Notes: generated from the sequence alone by a model not told the origin. DNA of 64,000 bases from Sepioteuthis lessoniana (GCA_963585895.1 OY757913.1:104849517-104913516); one strand, 5' to 3'. Counted from the first letter of the stretch, positions 31,271 to 42,444 are shown. Numbers and translations are program-made.

Positions 31271-32200
31271 CGTTATTCCAATTTCTGTTGCAGCTGTTCA
31301 TTTGAACCCGAAATTACAAAAATTGGTCGGTTATTTCATAAGATGTATAGCAATCATCATCATCATCATGTCGCGCCGCCTGCGCGGATAACCCTGACCG
31401 TCACTCGCCATTTCTCCCTATCATTCATCGCCTCCGGCAGGTCTTCAGGGTTACATCCCGTGTCCTCACATAGCTGCTGTATGTAAGTTCGTGCTGGTCG
31501 TCCCACTCTTGCACATCCATGTGTGGGGGTCCACAGGAGTACATCGCTTATGAGCTCGTCCTTGCTTCTCCAGCAGTGTCCTGCGTGTCTGGTTCGTCGA
31601 ACTTGTATAGTTTTTGTAATGGGGGGCAAGTGTCCGTATAGTTGGAGTCTCGTGGGGTGTTGTCGCCTGGACTTGTTTAATACTGCTCTCAACATTCTTG
31701 TGTAATTTCCGTCCAGCCTCCTCTCCAGCCGCTTCGTAAGCGTCCATGTGGTGCATCCATATAGCAGTATCGACACAACCGCTGCCTGGAAGAAACTGCG
31801 TTTCATTTTATCAGTTAGGTCCGACTTCCATATGATCGAGAGCCTATCGATAGCTGTCCATGCCTTCGTCAGTCGTGTGTCGATGTCTTTCTCGGTTGAT
31901 GAGACGCTGCTTCCTAGGTAGGTGAATTTGTCGACTAGTTTCAGAGAGGCTCCGTCTAGTGTGGCAATGTTGCCCGTTTGGTTGTAACACATATATTCGG
32001 TTTTGTTTGCATTGACATGGAGGCCAATGCCAGCTGCGGCTCGTTCCAGACTATGCAGTAGTGTCTCTGCTTGATTAGGCGTATTCGCTAGTAACGCCAA
32101 GTCATCAGCGTAGTCGGCGTCCGTGATTGTTTTTGCGGGGTAGTGTACGGCAATTTTAAATGCCTGTAAAAAAAAAATTATTGAAGGCACCACCTTAAAT
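31271..32200 (-). mobile_element. mariner terminal fragment split by an RTE insertion
   Basis: Mariner sequence at 31275-31353 ('ccaatttctgttgcagctgt' to 'agatgtatagcaat') resumes at about 32147 ('gtacggcaattttaaatgcc' to 'ttattgaaggcaccacctt'). The two pieces are contiguous in the mariner at 24030-24170. An RTE fragment fills the gap. Confidence 0.8.
31354..32146 (-). pseudogene. 5'-truncated RTE-type LINE inserted in mariner
   Basis: The minus strand encodes the RTE C-terminal ~260 residues in frame: PAKTITDADYADDLALLANT (RT motif C), HVNANKTEYMCYNQTGN, TYLGSSVSSTEKDIDTRLTK, GCTTWTLTKRLERRLDGNY, and a QLCEDTGCNPEDLPEAMNDR-like end. It ends with a (CATCAT)n tail at 31354-31367. The frame is open but lacks endonuclease and most of the RT. 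Recent by comparison with other fragments. Confidence 0.88.
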
Positions 32201-32336
32201 TAAGTCTTGCTTCGTGGGTGTTACGCTCGAAGTTGGTCTTACTACTCTCCAAAATCTTGCAAAACCTTCGTGCTTAAGAAACACGATGTCTTCTATACAT
32301 CTGCGATGCCGGAAGTCGCGTGGTACGATGCACTAT

Positions 32337-32342
<6 letters not shown>

Positions 32343-32376
<34 letters not shown>
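32343..32376. repeat. (TA)n microsatellite
   Basis: Pure alternating TA; others of the same kind lie at 32610-32652 and 33106-33145. Confidence 0.95.
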
Positions 32377-32379
<3 letters not shown>

Positions 32380-32608
32380 GGGGGGGTTGTACTTTTGTAG
32401 AAAGGTAAGGTGTCCTTAACTTTCAGATATGTCAAAAAAATTTCACCGGTGGATCGGATACGTTAAACTCAGAGTTATGTGTTTATATCCCGTTGTTGTT
32501 GTTGTCATGATTCTTTATGGTTAAAACAATGTAATATTATCCTTCATTGTTGTGCATAAGGAAACAAAATGATTTAAAGGTTAAAAACTCTTCCAACGTC
32601 AGATTTCC

Positions 32609-32658
<50 letters not shown>

Positions 32659-33103
32659 AGGTATTCTTCAATCCAGTAAATCCGGAGAAGAGAACAATTC
32701 CGACAGGACAAATAAATTATTCAAATTCAGAATATCTGAATATTCCTGGTAGAGAACTCAATGTTAATAAATTTACATTGCAAAGTGCAAAAGTGTTAAT
32801 ATTATTGGTTTTGTAGTTGTCTAAACAAGAAACGAGATGGGAGCGGAACAAGCCTTATAAGGGTAAAGGCTATACATAGCTGAAATGGATTTTGTTTCTC
32901 CTTCAATCTTTTTACTATCCCTCCCTCTTTTTCCTTCCTTTGACTCTCCCTCCTATCTGGTTGTAATGTAGTTTATTTTCCTAGTGAATCTGATGAAGTC
33001 CTGTTAAGATTATTTTTAAGTCTTTGATTCATATCAATGCCCTTAACAGGATGGAAATAAATTCATAATCCTAATGTGACAAAATATTGGGTTTTTCTTC
33101 TTG

Positions 33104-33148
<45 letters not shown>

Positions 33149-33230
33149 CAATGAAAATTTAACATTGAAACATTCCTTTTAATTAATGCCAGGCAGTACA
33201 TATAATTTGTTCATTTCTGTAAGATTTGGT
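32380..33230. other. AT-rich stretch between microsatellites
   Basis: Two (TA)n tracts (32610-32652, 33106-33145); no gene or repeat family recognised. Confidence 0.5.
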
Positions 33231-33234
33231 TAGT

Positions 33235-33400
33235 AAGTCAGTTTCTATGTTTTATGGCATATCAACTATTGAGGTTTATTTAACGCCAAAGCCATCTTTG
33301 TAGAAAAGCAATCGTGGCACTATTTAACCCATGGTCTGATGGTTAAGAAGATTCGTAAATTTTGCAAGATTTTTATCCAAAAGTGAACGAAATGGTACGA
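33235..33400 (-). repeat. Rep-A 3' module and SINE-A trace
   Basis: 'tttatggcatatcaactatt' and 'gaggtttatttaacgccaaa' form the complement of the Rep-A 3' module. It is followed by 'gtggcactatttaacccatg', which resembles the junction seen at 17735-17755. Confidence 0.55.
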
Positions 33401-33444
33401 AAGGCGTTACTTTGCCAATTACGTAAATGATACTTCTCCACTGG

Positions 33445-33720
33445 TAGTGTTTAAAGACACTAAATAATCTGATGGTTAGGCTCCAGGAATACCGGAGCTT
33501 TGGGGAATACCGAGTACCCTTTTATTGCTATCGTTCCCAAGTCAATTCTGGCCCGAAATGGTAGCTCCTGATAGGATCCCATCTATGATTTAAATAAAAC
33601 TAAACACTGTACTTACGTTAAACTGAATTATTTGAAATAGAACTGTTTTTACATTTAAACTGCGTACTTAAACTGACGTGTATTATTTGAAAGAGAATTT
33701 CTTTTGAAATTTGTATTCAA
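33445..33720 (+). repeat. Rep-A, 5'-truncated
   Basis: It starts at 'gacactaaataatctgatgg', continues with 'gctccaggaataccggagct' and 'cccgaaatggtagctcctga', then subrepeats. Confidence 0.8.
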
Positions 33721-33824
33721 AGGAGACTGAATTGTTTGAAATAGAACAGTTTTTTACCCGTAATTAAGTGTAAACAAGAACTGAACTGATCGTAAAATGA
33801 ATTGTTTAAAATAAAACTGTTTTT

Positions 33825-34165
33825 GGCCCAGTCCACTGATGCTGGAGTATACACGGACTACATATCTGCAGAGGGGTAAGACTTCCCTAACGAGTATCTT
33901 GAACATGATATTAAACAATTTGATGCTAAGTTTCCAGCTTTGGGGAATGTGGAGTACTCCTTTATTGCCATCGCTCCCAGGTACAGTCATTCCCGGAGTG
34001 GTAGCATCTGATAGGTTCCTATCAATGGGTTAAATAGAAATAAACTGCTTAGTACAGGTAAACTGAATTGTTTGAAATAGAAGTATTTTTGACATTTAAA
34101 CTTTGTATTGATGTTAAAATGAATTGTTGCTATGCCATAAAACTTACCTAAACCATTAATAATTC
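33825..34165 (+). repeat. Rep-A copy with altered 5' stem
   Basis: 'gcccagtccactgatgctgg' replaces the usual 5' palindrome. AGTCC (33830-33834) still pairs with GGACT (33855-33859). It continues 'gtttccagctttggggaatg' and 'cccggagtggtagcatctga', subrepeats, and a shortened 3' module ('gttgctatgccataaaac'). Confidence 0.8.
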
Positions 34166-34448
34166 TGTTTGATAATTATTATTTGCTTGCGCACAGTTAT
34201 CGTATTTCACGCAATGCTATCTAATATTAATTTTTTGAATATATCTCTTTAACTCATAGATGGACACTTACAAAACAAACCAGAATGTAATGTCTATGAT
34301 GAGGTATTTAACACTCCAGAGATTTCACCACCAGATGCTGTTTAGTGTCATATACGGAACACCTGATTTTGGTCGTCTTATTTCTTATGTTTGGGTAACA
34401 GTCGGCGTATTTCACTAATCGTCGACGAGGCGTAAATCATCTCAAATA

Positions 34449-34694
34449 ATGAAAAATCAAGCTTATTTAAATCCAATTGAGTGGCTCATAAAAGAGTCCT
34501 TCATTGAAAATAAAAACACTTTTTGCTTCTACCTCTGTGCAAACACTTTTGTAATGACTGCTCTGCACAAGGTTAAATTCTTGAAAATTTCTGAAGACAA
34601 ACATGAACCTAACATGTCAAGAGGAGCCCTAGAGTACATACTCCAGATATCTGCTGCTGAGTTGAAAGCCTTGTTGAATGCAGTGACTCTTTGA
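34449..34694 (+). CDS. Unrecognised 81-codon ORF
   Basis: The sequence looks more protein-like than neighbouring random ORFs (mixed residues, e.g. NPIEWLIKESFIENK and SRGALEYILQISAAELKALL), and open-frame-like sequence continues loosely downstream. I recognise no domain, no splice sites that would make it an exon, and no repeat match. It may be a decayed transposon piece or a host exon. Confidence 0.2.
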   Translation: MKNQAYLNPIEWLIKESFIENKNTFCFYLCANTFVMTALHKVKFLKISEDKHEPNMSRGALEYILQISAAELKALLNAVTL

Positions 34695-34924
34695 GCATGG
34701 AACATTCTGGGGGATTCAGATTGTTATCGGAAGCTCAGATGGTGAGAAATTCGTTGCCCTATGATCTTTACAAGAGTAAAGAAGATCAAAGTTCATGACC
34801 AACTTGAAAATTTGCCTCTATTTTGGAAATATGTTGAAATTGAATTTCCTTCTGTATTTTGCTAAAACAATCTTGGAAGAATTAGTTCATATGCCTTCAC
34901 ACAAAGTATATTCTGATCCATCAC

Positions 34925-35505
34925 CCAAGGCATGGTTTGATTTGATTTTATGGCATATCAATCATTGAAGGTTATTTAACGCCAAATTCATTTTATTCGT
35001 ATATACTCTTCTATTTCAATCGGTGCAGTTTTTGTTTACACTTTTAAGTGTGAAAACAGTTCTATATCAAACAACTTAGTTTACTATAAGTACGCTGTTT
35101 AAATGTCAGAAACTGTTCTTTTTGGAAAATTCAGTTAAGAATATTTAAAGCTTTTTGTTTACACACAGTTATATGTCAAAGCAGTTCTCTTTCAAACAAT
35201 TCAGTTTAGCATAAATACGCAGTTTAAATACACAGTTAAATTTAAAAGCAGTTAATTTTCTAAAATTCAGTTTAGCGTAATTACACAGTTCATTTCTATT
35301 TGACCCATACCATTCCGGGCCGGCGTGGAAATGGTAGCGATGACAATGAATTGGTATTCTGCATCTCCCAAAGCTCCTGCATTTTTGGAACCTCATCATC
35401 ATATTGTCTAATGTCACATCCAGGACGCTCGTTGGAGGAGTGTTACCCCTCTGCAGGGATACCGTCAGTGTCTTCTGCAGCCTCAGCTGACAGGGTCATA
35501 CTAGG
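34925..35505 (-). repeat. Rep-A copy (minus), long subrepeat section
   Basis: It opens with the complemented 3' module ('ttatggcatatcaatcattg', 'ttatttaacgccaaattc'). Then come at least five subrepeats (TTCAGTTTAGCATAA-type, AAACAGTTCT) and 'attccgggccggcgtggaaa'. It ends 'accgtcagtgtcttctgcag' followed by 'cctcagctgacaggg'. Confidence 0.85.
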
Positions 35506-35639
35506 CATGAGTTGGCTATATTTGGTTAAATATATCAAAATGTTAACTATTTCTCCAAAATAATCTGTAAAGAGAAAATGAACAAAGTCAACAGAGATCT
35601 GAGAAGCAGCTGCTTTTGTTTCAACAACTGTCAAAATAA

Positions 35640-35640
<1 letters not shown>

Positions 35641-35717
<77 letters not shown>
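35641..35717. repeat. (TA)n followed by (GT)n
   Basis: About 60 bases of TA and 17 of GT. Confidence 0.95.
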
Positions 35718-35877
35718 CGCGTTTAAATTTGCCGTTATGCCAAAAATATAAAGAAATAAAAAGAATATTTTGTTGATTTCGGTAGAAGACTTGTTCGCAA
35801 ATCTTTCTAAAAAAACTTGGGTCATGTTAAATGAAAATTTTGAGTGTTGAAATAAATATCTGCGTACACATATTTAC

Positions 35878-36152
35878 CAATCCCTCCGCTTAGGCAGGAT
35901 ATGACAAGGGTCAATTTTTAAGCGGAGTTTAATCGGTTTGAATTCAGAGTTTTCCTTCTCTTAGACTAGTTGCCTCACCAAGGCTGACGAATACAGTCTG
36001 CCCTACTATTTATCCATAGCTGGCGGGAGAATAATTGGATTCATACCTTTCCCAAGTGTATTAGTGCTCTGTGAAATGCCATCAGTCTCGTCCAGGGTTG
36101 GTCGCCGTGTCCATTTCCTACGACGATAACCAGTACACCACGGGGATCTCCT
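35878..36152 (-). mobile_element. SINE-A, near full length (minus)
   Basis: From the high-coordinate end on the minus strand there is a box A-like 'gtggtgtactggttatcgtc', then a degraded box B. The body follows ('cacttgggaaaggtatgaat', 'gctatggataaatagtaggg', 'gaggcaactagtctaagaga'). The 3' end reads 'actccgcttaaaaattgacc', 'ctaagcggagggattggtaa'. Compare 44071-44360. Confidence 0.85.
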
Positions 36153-36394
36153 TAATTTCTGCGTATATGTGTGTGGCTCTTTTTTTGGCATAATAATCAT
36201 CACAAAACAATTTTTACCAAATTTATCATTCTCTGTTCACTTGCGTGGGCGTCTCTGTAGATGGCGTATATTTCTAAAACAACGAAAAAGCTGTAAGATT
36301 ACCGCACATTACACGCTTTCATTAAATGTCAAGTAAATAATAAAAAAAAAAATTCAAACATTCTCATAAATTTCTTTACACATTACGACTAATT

Positions 36395-36812
36395 GGTTGG
36401 TTGTTTTATTTTACGGCGTATCAACACTTTTCGGGTTATTTAAAACTGAATTAAGCCATTTTGATAAAAAAAATTTCAAACAGTTCATTTTAGCATAAGA
36501 AATTTTTTTTGTTTCCTCACATTTAAATGTCAAAACAGTTCTATTACAAACAATTCACTTTAGCATAAGTACTCACTTGAACCCATAGATAAAATCCTAT
36601 CATATGCTACCACACAAGGCCAGAGTGGACCGGGGAACCATGGCAGTGAAGGAGTACTCCGCAGTCCCCAAAGCTCCAGCATTACTGATTCCTCAACTTC
36701 AAGTTTTCTAATGTCATATCCAGGAGACTTGTTGGGGAAGGAGAGAATCTTACCCCTCTGAACAGATGCAGTCAGTGTATTCTACAGCCCCAACCGACTG
36801 GGCAAACATTAC
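36395..36812 (-). repeat. Rep-A copy (minus)
   Basis: Complemented 3' module at 36400-36455, subrepeats, 'catatgctaccacacaaggc', 'agctccagcattactgattc', 'gcagtcagtgtattctacag' and the 5' palindrome complement 'caaccgactgggca' at 36790-36803. Confidence 0.85.
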
Positions 36813-36814
36813 GA

Positions 36815-36985
36815 TTAGAGGGATTTGCTGTGTAATAATGGCTAAAGTATTTGACTGCAGTCTCGAAGTAAGCGACTTCAAACTCATATCACGTTATAAC
36901 GTTCCCATTCGGACAAATGCCCTTGGGAAAGGTATGAACCCCCTGATCCGTATAACTATGGGCAAAATAGAATTCTAGCTGTCTT
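36815..36985 (+). repeat. SINE-A-like head and centre
   Basis: 'gctgtgtaataatggctaaa' has a box A-like form. 'gacttcaaactcatatc' is a weak box B, and 'atgcccttgggaaaggtatg' plus 'aactatgggcaaaatag' are SINE-A body. The 3' end is missing. Confidence 0.6.
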
Positions 36986-37526
36986 TCTACAAGGAGGGCT
37001 TTGGCATTCTGTTTGGTGGTTGTTGATTTGACCAATGACTTAGTCCCAGGGAACCTTTCCCGCAAGCAGCATCTGCCTTCACACCTAAAAATGGTAAAGT
37101 TTTGTTAATTGTCTGGTGCTGTGATATCTTCTTTGAGGAATGACGACAGAAATGATAAATTTTTGCACCCTCCCACACTTACTTCCTCCGATGGATTTCT
37201 TATTAAACCAAACTAATGTCGCATCCCAATACTGTGGTGGGTGGAAGTGATGAATAACTGCGTACTGACGATTAGATATAATGTAGGTTGAGGGCGGAAG
37301 CTAAATATAATGTAAGCTAGAGGGCAGAAGCTAGAGAAAAAATTTGCATATATATATATATATATATAATAAGCAGTGACATTATTGGTAATTGTAGTCG
37401 GGGAACTTAAATTTCCGGGGTTCCCAAATTGAAAAGAGCCGGACGAAAAGGGTCCTTCGTTGTTTTACTGTTTTACTTAAGAGTGTCTCTGCTTATTATA
37501 TCGTACAAATTTTGCTGTACACGTAA

Positions 37527-37569
<43 letters not shown>

Positions 37570-38040
37570 TATAAAAGTAATTGTCTATTTGGAAAAATTT
37601 GAATATTTTCCGAGAGATTGTCAGTAGAATCGAATAAAATAGCTGATATATACTAAGTCGGTTACACAGCGGGGATCTTCAGGAAAACTATGTTTTTACT
37701 GGAGGTAGAATCGTATTTTGTATAACCAATCAGAAAGTAAATACGTATAAATGTGGGTTATATAAGTTAAATTTTAACTGACAATTTCTGAGCAGACAAT
37801 TCTTTTTATTTCTACATCCATTGTTATCTCTAGTTAAACAATTGATAAGAATTAGGATGAATCGTAATAGCCAGTATATCTTCCGTATAAAGTGTGCAAC
37901 ATCTGTCATCTGCCTAATATTTGTTCTTGTTTTTTTGTTTGTTTGTTTCAACTTCCCATTTTAAAATATGCTCAACCCAATATTTCTCATATACCCGAAA
38001 TAATTTGGTGGATTGGTTTGTTGGTTTGATGCATTACATA
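36985..38040. other. Unassigned; (TA)n tracts
   Basis: Short TA tracts at about 37348-37369 and 37532-37562. No gene or repeat family is recognised in the rest. Confidence 0.5.
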
Positions 38041-38047
38041 GACGCTA

Positions 38048-38416
38048 AAAAAACGGCTTGAGAAGAAGCTAGACGGCAACTACACAAGAATGCAATATTG
38101 AACAAGTCCTGGCGGCAACACCCCAAAAGACACCAACTATGCGGCCACCTGCCTCCCGTCACGAAAACTATCCAAGTTAGACAAACCAGACATGCAAGAC
38201 ACTGCTGGAGAAGCAGAGACAAGCTCATAAGAGATGTACTCCTATGGACCTCCACATATAGCCGGGCAAACGCAGGACGACCAGCACGAACATACATTCA
38301 GCAGCTATGTGAGGATACGGGATGTAACCCTGAAGACCTGCCAGAGGCGATGAACGATAGGGAGAAGTGGCGAGAGAGGGTCAGGGATATCCGTGGTAGT
38401 GGCACGATACGATGAT
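38048..38416 (+). repeat. RTE-type LINE, 3'-terminal fragment
   Basis: 'acggcttgagaagaagctag' (RLEKKLD) is followed, after a ~10-bp deletion, by a frame reading NKSWRQHPKRHQLCGHLPPV, RQTRHARHCWRSRDKLI and a QLCEDTGCNPEDLPEAMNDR-like end. It ends 'cgatacgatgatgag' with a minimal ATG-type tail. Confidence 0.85.
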
Positions 38417-38419
38417 GAG

Positions 38420-38485
38420 TTTGTTGGTTAGGTTTGACGGCTTATCAACCCTTGTAGGCTATTTAATGCTAAATCCTCTTCATAC
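38420..38485 (-). repeat. Isolated Rep-A 3' module
   Basis: 'gacggcttatcaacccttgt' and 'aggctatttaatgctaaatc' form the complemented module, placed exactly between two RTE fragments. Another copy is at 38820-38885. Confidence 0.7.
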
Positions 38486-38496
38486 GTATATATTCA

Positions 38497-38815
38497 ATCA
38501 AGCAATATTGAACGAGTCCTGGAGGCAGGACCGGACAAAGCAACAGCTGTACGGCCACCTGACACCTATCACAAAAACTCTCCAAGTTATATGAACCAGA
38601 CATGCAGGAAACTGTTAGAGCAGTAGAGACGAACTCATGAGCGACATATTCCTGTGGACCCCTCATATGGACGAGCAAATCAGGACGACCAGCTACAACC
38701 TATATTCCAGTGCAGATACAGGATGTAGCCTGAGGACCTACCGGGAGCAGTGGACGATAGAGATGGGTGGTGAGAGAGGGACATGGGGATCCATGTGAGT
38801 GAGGTAACATGATGA
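38497..38815 (+). repeat. RTE-type LINE, 3'-terminal fragment (older)
   Basis: It begins 'aatattgaacgagtcctgga', the same start point as the fragment at 3722, and runs through QLYGHLTPITKT and GCSLRTYREQWTI-like decayed codons to 'gtaacatgatgat'. Many indels. Confidence 0.78.
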
Positions 38816-38880
38816 TTTCATTTGGTCTGGTTTTATGACATATGAACTCTTGTCGGTTATTCAATGCCAAATCCTGTTCA

Positions 38881-38883
<3 letters not shown>

Positions 38884-38918
<35 letters not shown>
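38884..38918. repeat. (TA)n microsatellite
   Basis: Alternating TA; a further tract lies at 39124-39152. Confidence 0.95.
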
Positions 38919-38921
<3 letters not shown>

Positions 38922-38934
38922 ATCCACAGACAGA

Positions 38935-39060
38935 TCTGTTTCGTTTTATCAGAACTCATCAGTGTGGCTAGACAGTACCTACCCATAGCTGGGATCGAAA
39001 CCCGGTTTGACTAAAACGCCAAGTCGAAGCCTCTAACCATTCAGCCACGAGTAGCTATTA
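38935..39060 (-). repeat. Half copy of the foldback/tRNA-like element
   Basis: The minus strand has box A-like 'gtggctgaatggttagaggc' and box B-like 'gggtttcgatcccagc'. On the plus strand 'tttatcagaactcatcag' resembles the inner arm end of the element at 6911-7167 ('ttattaggtctcatcag'). Only one arm is recognisable. Confidence 0.55.
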
Positions 39061-39121
39061 GCTGCGAAGTAAATTTTAAACGGTTATGAATCACAATTAA
39101 TATTGTTTACATACATCCGTT

Positions 39122-39155
<34 letters not shown>

Positions 39156-39245
39156 ATTTTTTATTGGGTTTAATGGCATATCGAAACTTATTTAATCGAC
39201 AGTTATTTAATGACAACTCTAGTTTATTCCCATATATTAAATATA

Positions 39246-39487
39246 AGTAAGTAAAGTTGCGACCGTAGTCGAGGATAACCCGAAGGCTCCCTTTTCGATA
39301 GCTACTACACCGAGGTGTAGGGGAGGGCTATACTCCTTTCCCTGGATTGCTCTTCTTTACCCTTGTTCCTTGCCTTATAATGCTGAGTGTTAAGCAAGGA
39401 GGGATCAAGTACCATTATTTGAGTCTTTGGTATGACTCGACCTGGGATTGAACCCGGGTCTCCCAGTCCATTGGCGAACACTCGATT
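39246..39487 (-). repeat. SINE-B copy (minus)
   Basis: It starts 'agtaagtaaagttgcgaccg' (3' tail complement), then 'ctactacaccgaggtgtagg' and 'tgggattgaacccgggtctc' (box B complement). It ends 'ccattggcgaacactcg' in the head. Confidence 0.9.
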
Positions 39488-39489
39488 TG

Positions 39490-40040
39490 TAAACGATTAC
39501 TTATAGGTGCATTTTTTAAACGAGTAAAATTCATTTGTTTCCCAACAGTCCTGGTTTCAAGTAAAGCTATATATCTCTAACAGTTTTATTAGTATACATG
39601 TAAATGGTTTCAAGTTTTGCTACTTAACACTAGTAATTCAACGAAGAATTATTAATTCGTTTACACGGTTAATTGGTTCCAAGTATTTCTATGAAATAAT
39701 GATAGTCCAATTTAACAATAATCAGTTGTTTGCATACAATTAAATGGTTTCAAGTATTAGTAGTTATGAAATAGTTCTATTTGACCCATCCAAATCTTTT
39801 AAAAGAGCGGTATTGAGCGTGTAGTTTTATAGACAACACAGTTTTGGGGATTATGATATATTTTCTTATAAGTGCCCTCCGAAAAACTGAATTACACTAT
39901 TCTGTCGTTAATATGTACACTCAAATTGATAACAATTCTCTCAACTAAGTATTTTCTTTTCAAAGGGGCACACCATTTTTATCGCAATTACATAGCATTA
40001 GTTATTTTTTTCATATTTATTTTCCAGGATTTGGCCCCCA
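39490..40040. other. AT-rich stretch, nothing recognised
   Basis: No repeat family or coding region identified. Confidence 0.5.
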
Positions 40041-40042
40041 TT

Positions 40043-40044
<2 letters not shown>

Positions 40045-40092
<48 letters not shown>
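40045..40092. repeat. (CA)n microsatellite
   Basis: About 48 bases of CA repeat, then TA-rich sequence to about 40110. The hydrophobic ORF across it is an artefact. Confidence 0.95.
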
Positions 40093-40099
<7 letters not shown>

Positions 40100-40331
40100 A
40101 ATATATATATAGTCTTATTTTTGCGCTTTTTTTATTTATTTTTATTTTTATTTTCTTATTTTTCTGTTTATTTAAAATTCTTTTATTTTATCTTCTGAAT
40201 ACGAACTGTAACTCCATATTTGTTACTCTGCGACTAGAGAGAAGCATGTAAATAGCCATCTGACGAAACTGAGAGTATAGTAATATTCTCCGCCGAAACA
40301 AATTTAAAAGAGCTTGAGTTGCCATCAAATT

Positions 40332-40369
<38 letters not shown>

Positions 40370-40374
<5 letters not shown>

Positions 40375-40655
40375 CAACACCCCACGAAACAGCAAATTTT
40401 TGGTTACTTTTCTCCCGTCTCTAAAACAATCCAAGTAAGACGAACAATACATACGGTTCTCTGCTGGAAAAGTATGGACAAATTCATAAGTGAAGTTCTC
40501 TTCTGAACCCCCATGGACGTGTCAGTGTTGGTCGATCAGCGGGAACCTACCGACAACAGGTTTGCACGGACAAAGGATGCAAATTAGAAAACCTGCCGGG
40601 AGTGATGGAAAGTAGGGACGGATGGAGAGCGTGGGACAGAGAAATCTGTGCAAGC
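40370..40655 (+). repeat. RTE-type LINE, 3'-terminal fragment (old)
   Basis: It starts 'aaagcaacaccccacgaaac' directly against a (TA)n tract (40336-40371). 'ctcccgtctctaaaacaatc' (PPITKTIQ) and 'ggttctctgctggaaaag' (GHCWRS) follow, and 'gggagtgatggaaagtaggg' corresponds to the EAMNDRE region. Confidence 0.75.
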
Positions 40656-40683
40656 AGAACCACTTGATTATATATATACATAT

Positions 40684-41580
40684 AAGTGGTGCATTCAATA
40701 AATTTCCAGATTTTTTGTACAGGCATTTAAAATTGGCGTTTACTCTTAAAAATTCACGATGTTATTGCTATACATGTTCTGAGATGACTGACCAATTTTT
40801 ATGTTTTCAGGTTCAAATGAACAGCTACAGCAGCAATTGGAATACACCCTACTAAAGCCTGATTGTCACTGCTGGTGAATTTCAAAAATGCAATCTGGAC
40901 GAGAGGAAGAACGATATGCAATAAAATTCTGTTTTAAACTTGGACAAAATGCCATAGAAACGTCTGGAATGCTTCAGACTGCTTTTCGGCCATCTTGCAT
41001 GAATCGAGCATCATTTTTTGAGTGGCATAAAAATTAAGGAAGGCAGGGAGTCTGTGAGGGATGATGAGAGGTGTAGGAGGAGTAAGGAAGTCAATACACC
41101 AGAGTTGATTGGCCAAAGGGTTAGGGTTAGGGTTACTATGTTGAGGTTTTAAGGAAGTTCAGGAAGAGATTCCTAGGGAAGAGGCCAGCACTCTTCAAAT
41201 CGGGTCAGTGGCATTTCCATCAGGACAATGCACCAATCCACAACTCCATCCTTGTCACAGACTATTTGACCAAGATGGGCATCGAGATAGTTCCTCACCC
41301 TCCCTATAGTCCAGACCTTGCCCCTTGTGACTTTTGGTTATTCCCTAAGCCCAGAGGCTATCCTTATGAGACAATTGAGATGAAAGAGGTGGTGATGAAG
41401 GTCATTGACACGCTCACACAAGACTCTCATGGGGCCTTCCAGGAGTTGTTGGAATGGTACAAGAACAAGTGCATTGCAGCCGGTGGAGATTACTTCGAAT
41501 TTGGTTAGAGTTTCATGTTTACTATCAATAAAAGTGCCCGTACGAAAAAAGTCTGGAAACTTATTTAATGATCCTCGTAT
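40684..41580 (+). mobile_element. mariner, internally deleted copy 3
   Basis: Ends 'gtggtgcattcaataaattt' and 'aaacttatttaatgatcctc' plus GTA. The N-terminal transposase part (from about 40890, with FWSFILHESSIIF-like decayed codons) runs to 'agttgattggccaaaggg'. 'ttagggttagggttac' (41120-41135) comes next, then 'tatgttgaggttttaagg' and the C-terminal part. Confidence 0.88.
41138..41508 (+). pseudogene. mariner transposase C-terminal remnant
   Basis: The codons after the junction read YVEVLRKFRKRFLGKRPALF, SGQWHFHQDNAPIHNSILVT, DYLTKMGIEIVPHPPYSPDL and APCDFWLFPKPRG, then YPYETIEMKEVVMKVIDTLT. Second and third catalytic Asp positions (HQDNAP and APCDF) are intact and spaced as in D34D mariners. 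The first Asp and surrounding ~130 codons are deleted. Confidence 0.8.
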
Positions 41581-41631
41581 ATATATATATATATATATAT
41601 ACACTTTTTCAAAATTTCTTAATTTTTAAAC

Positions 41632-41667
<36 letters not shown>

Positions 41668-41676
41668 ACATATATA
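41577..41676. repeat. (TA)n tracts
   Basis: Two TA runs (41577-41601 and 41635-41676) adjoining the 3' end of the mariner. Confidence 0.9.
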
Positions 41677-41679
41677 TAT

Positions 41680-42085
41680 ATTGATATTTCTGTGCATGTT
41701 TTCTCATTTACACACACAATTAAAATGCACGCTCACAATTTAATGCGTCAACTATACGGATGTATGAGATGAATGAAATGCTTGGGAACATTATTTGGCT
41801 GAGGATTTTCTATTGTCCTTCACTCGGCTCGGCTAAAGTATCCTCTCGGCGTCATCAGAACTTTGTTGATCAGTATGCTGTGATGTTTCCTGTGTATAAA
41901 GAAAGAAGTCGCACATAAGTCAAAGTTAATGAGACAATTATATATCTTATTTCATCTTTTCTCGCCTTTGAGATCACAAACCACAATATTCTAATTATTA
42001 ATTCATATTTGAAGACGATATCTGCGCTCTTAGAAATTGCGTCGGTCGAAAACCACTTGAGGCATTTTTTTTTATCTGTTAATTT
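41680..42085. other. AT-rich stretch, nothing recognised
   Basis: No repeat family or gene identified. Confidence 0.5.
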
Positions 42086-42091
42086 TTGAAG

Positions 42092-42385
42092 CATGATGGT
42101 TGTGGTGTAAGGGTTATCGTCGCTACAGTTGGACACAGCGCCACGTGTTTAAATCCTGGAGTAGGTTGTTTAGATTTCACATTGCGATAATACCCTGGGG
42201 AAAGGTATGAATATAACTATTCTCCCTCAACCTATGGGTAAATATGGGGCCAGACGGAATTTTTCAGCCCAGTTAGAGCAACAATATTAAGAAAAATAAA
42301 ACTCTGAATTCATACCTGTAAAATGCGCTTAAAAATTGACCCTGGGTCACTTCCAGGCCGTACGGAGGAATCGGTAAGTATATAT
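42092..42385 (+). mobile_element. SINE-A copy
   Basis: Box A-like 'ttgtggtgtaagggttatcg', box B-like 'cgtgtttaaatcctggag', then 'accctggggaaaggtatgaa' and 'caacctatgggtaaatatgg'. The 3' end has 'gcgcttaaaaattgaccctg'. Confidence 0.85.
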
Positions 42386-42444
42386 TAAATAATGATTCCT
42401 CCATATATTTTAAATCCTGCTTTTAGAGTTATACCACAGATCTT

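Noticed and set aside
41117-41135. Interstitial telomere array
   Set aside because: Only about three units, and present at the same place in three mariner copies, so it belongs to the element.
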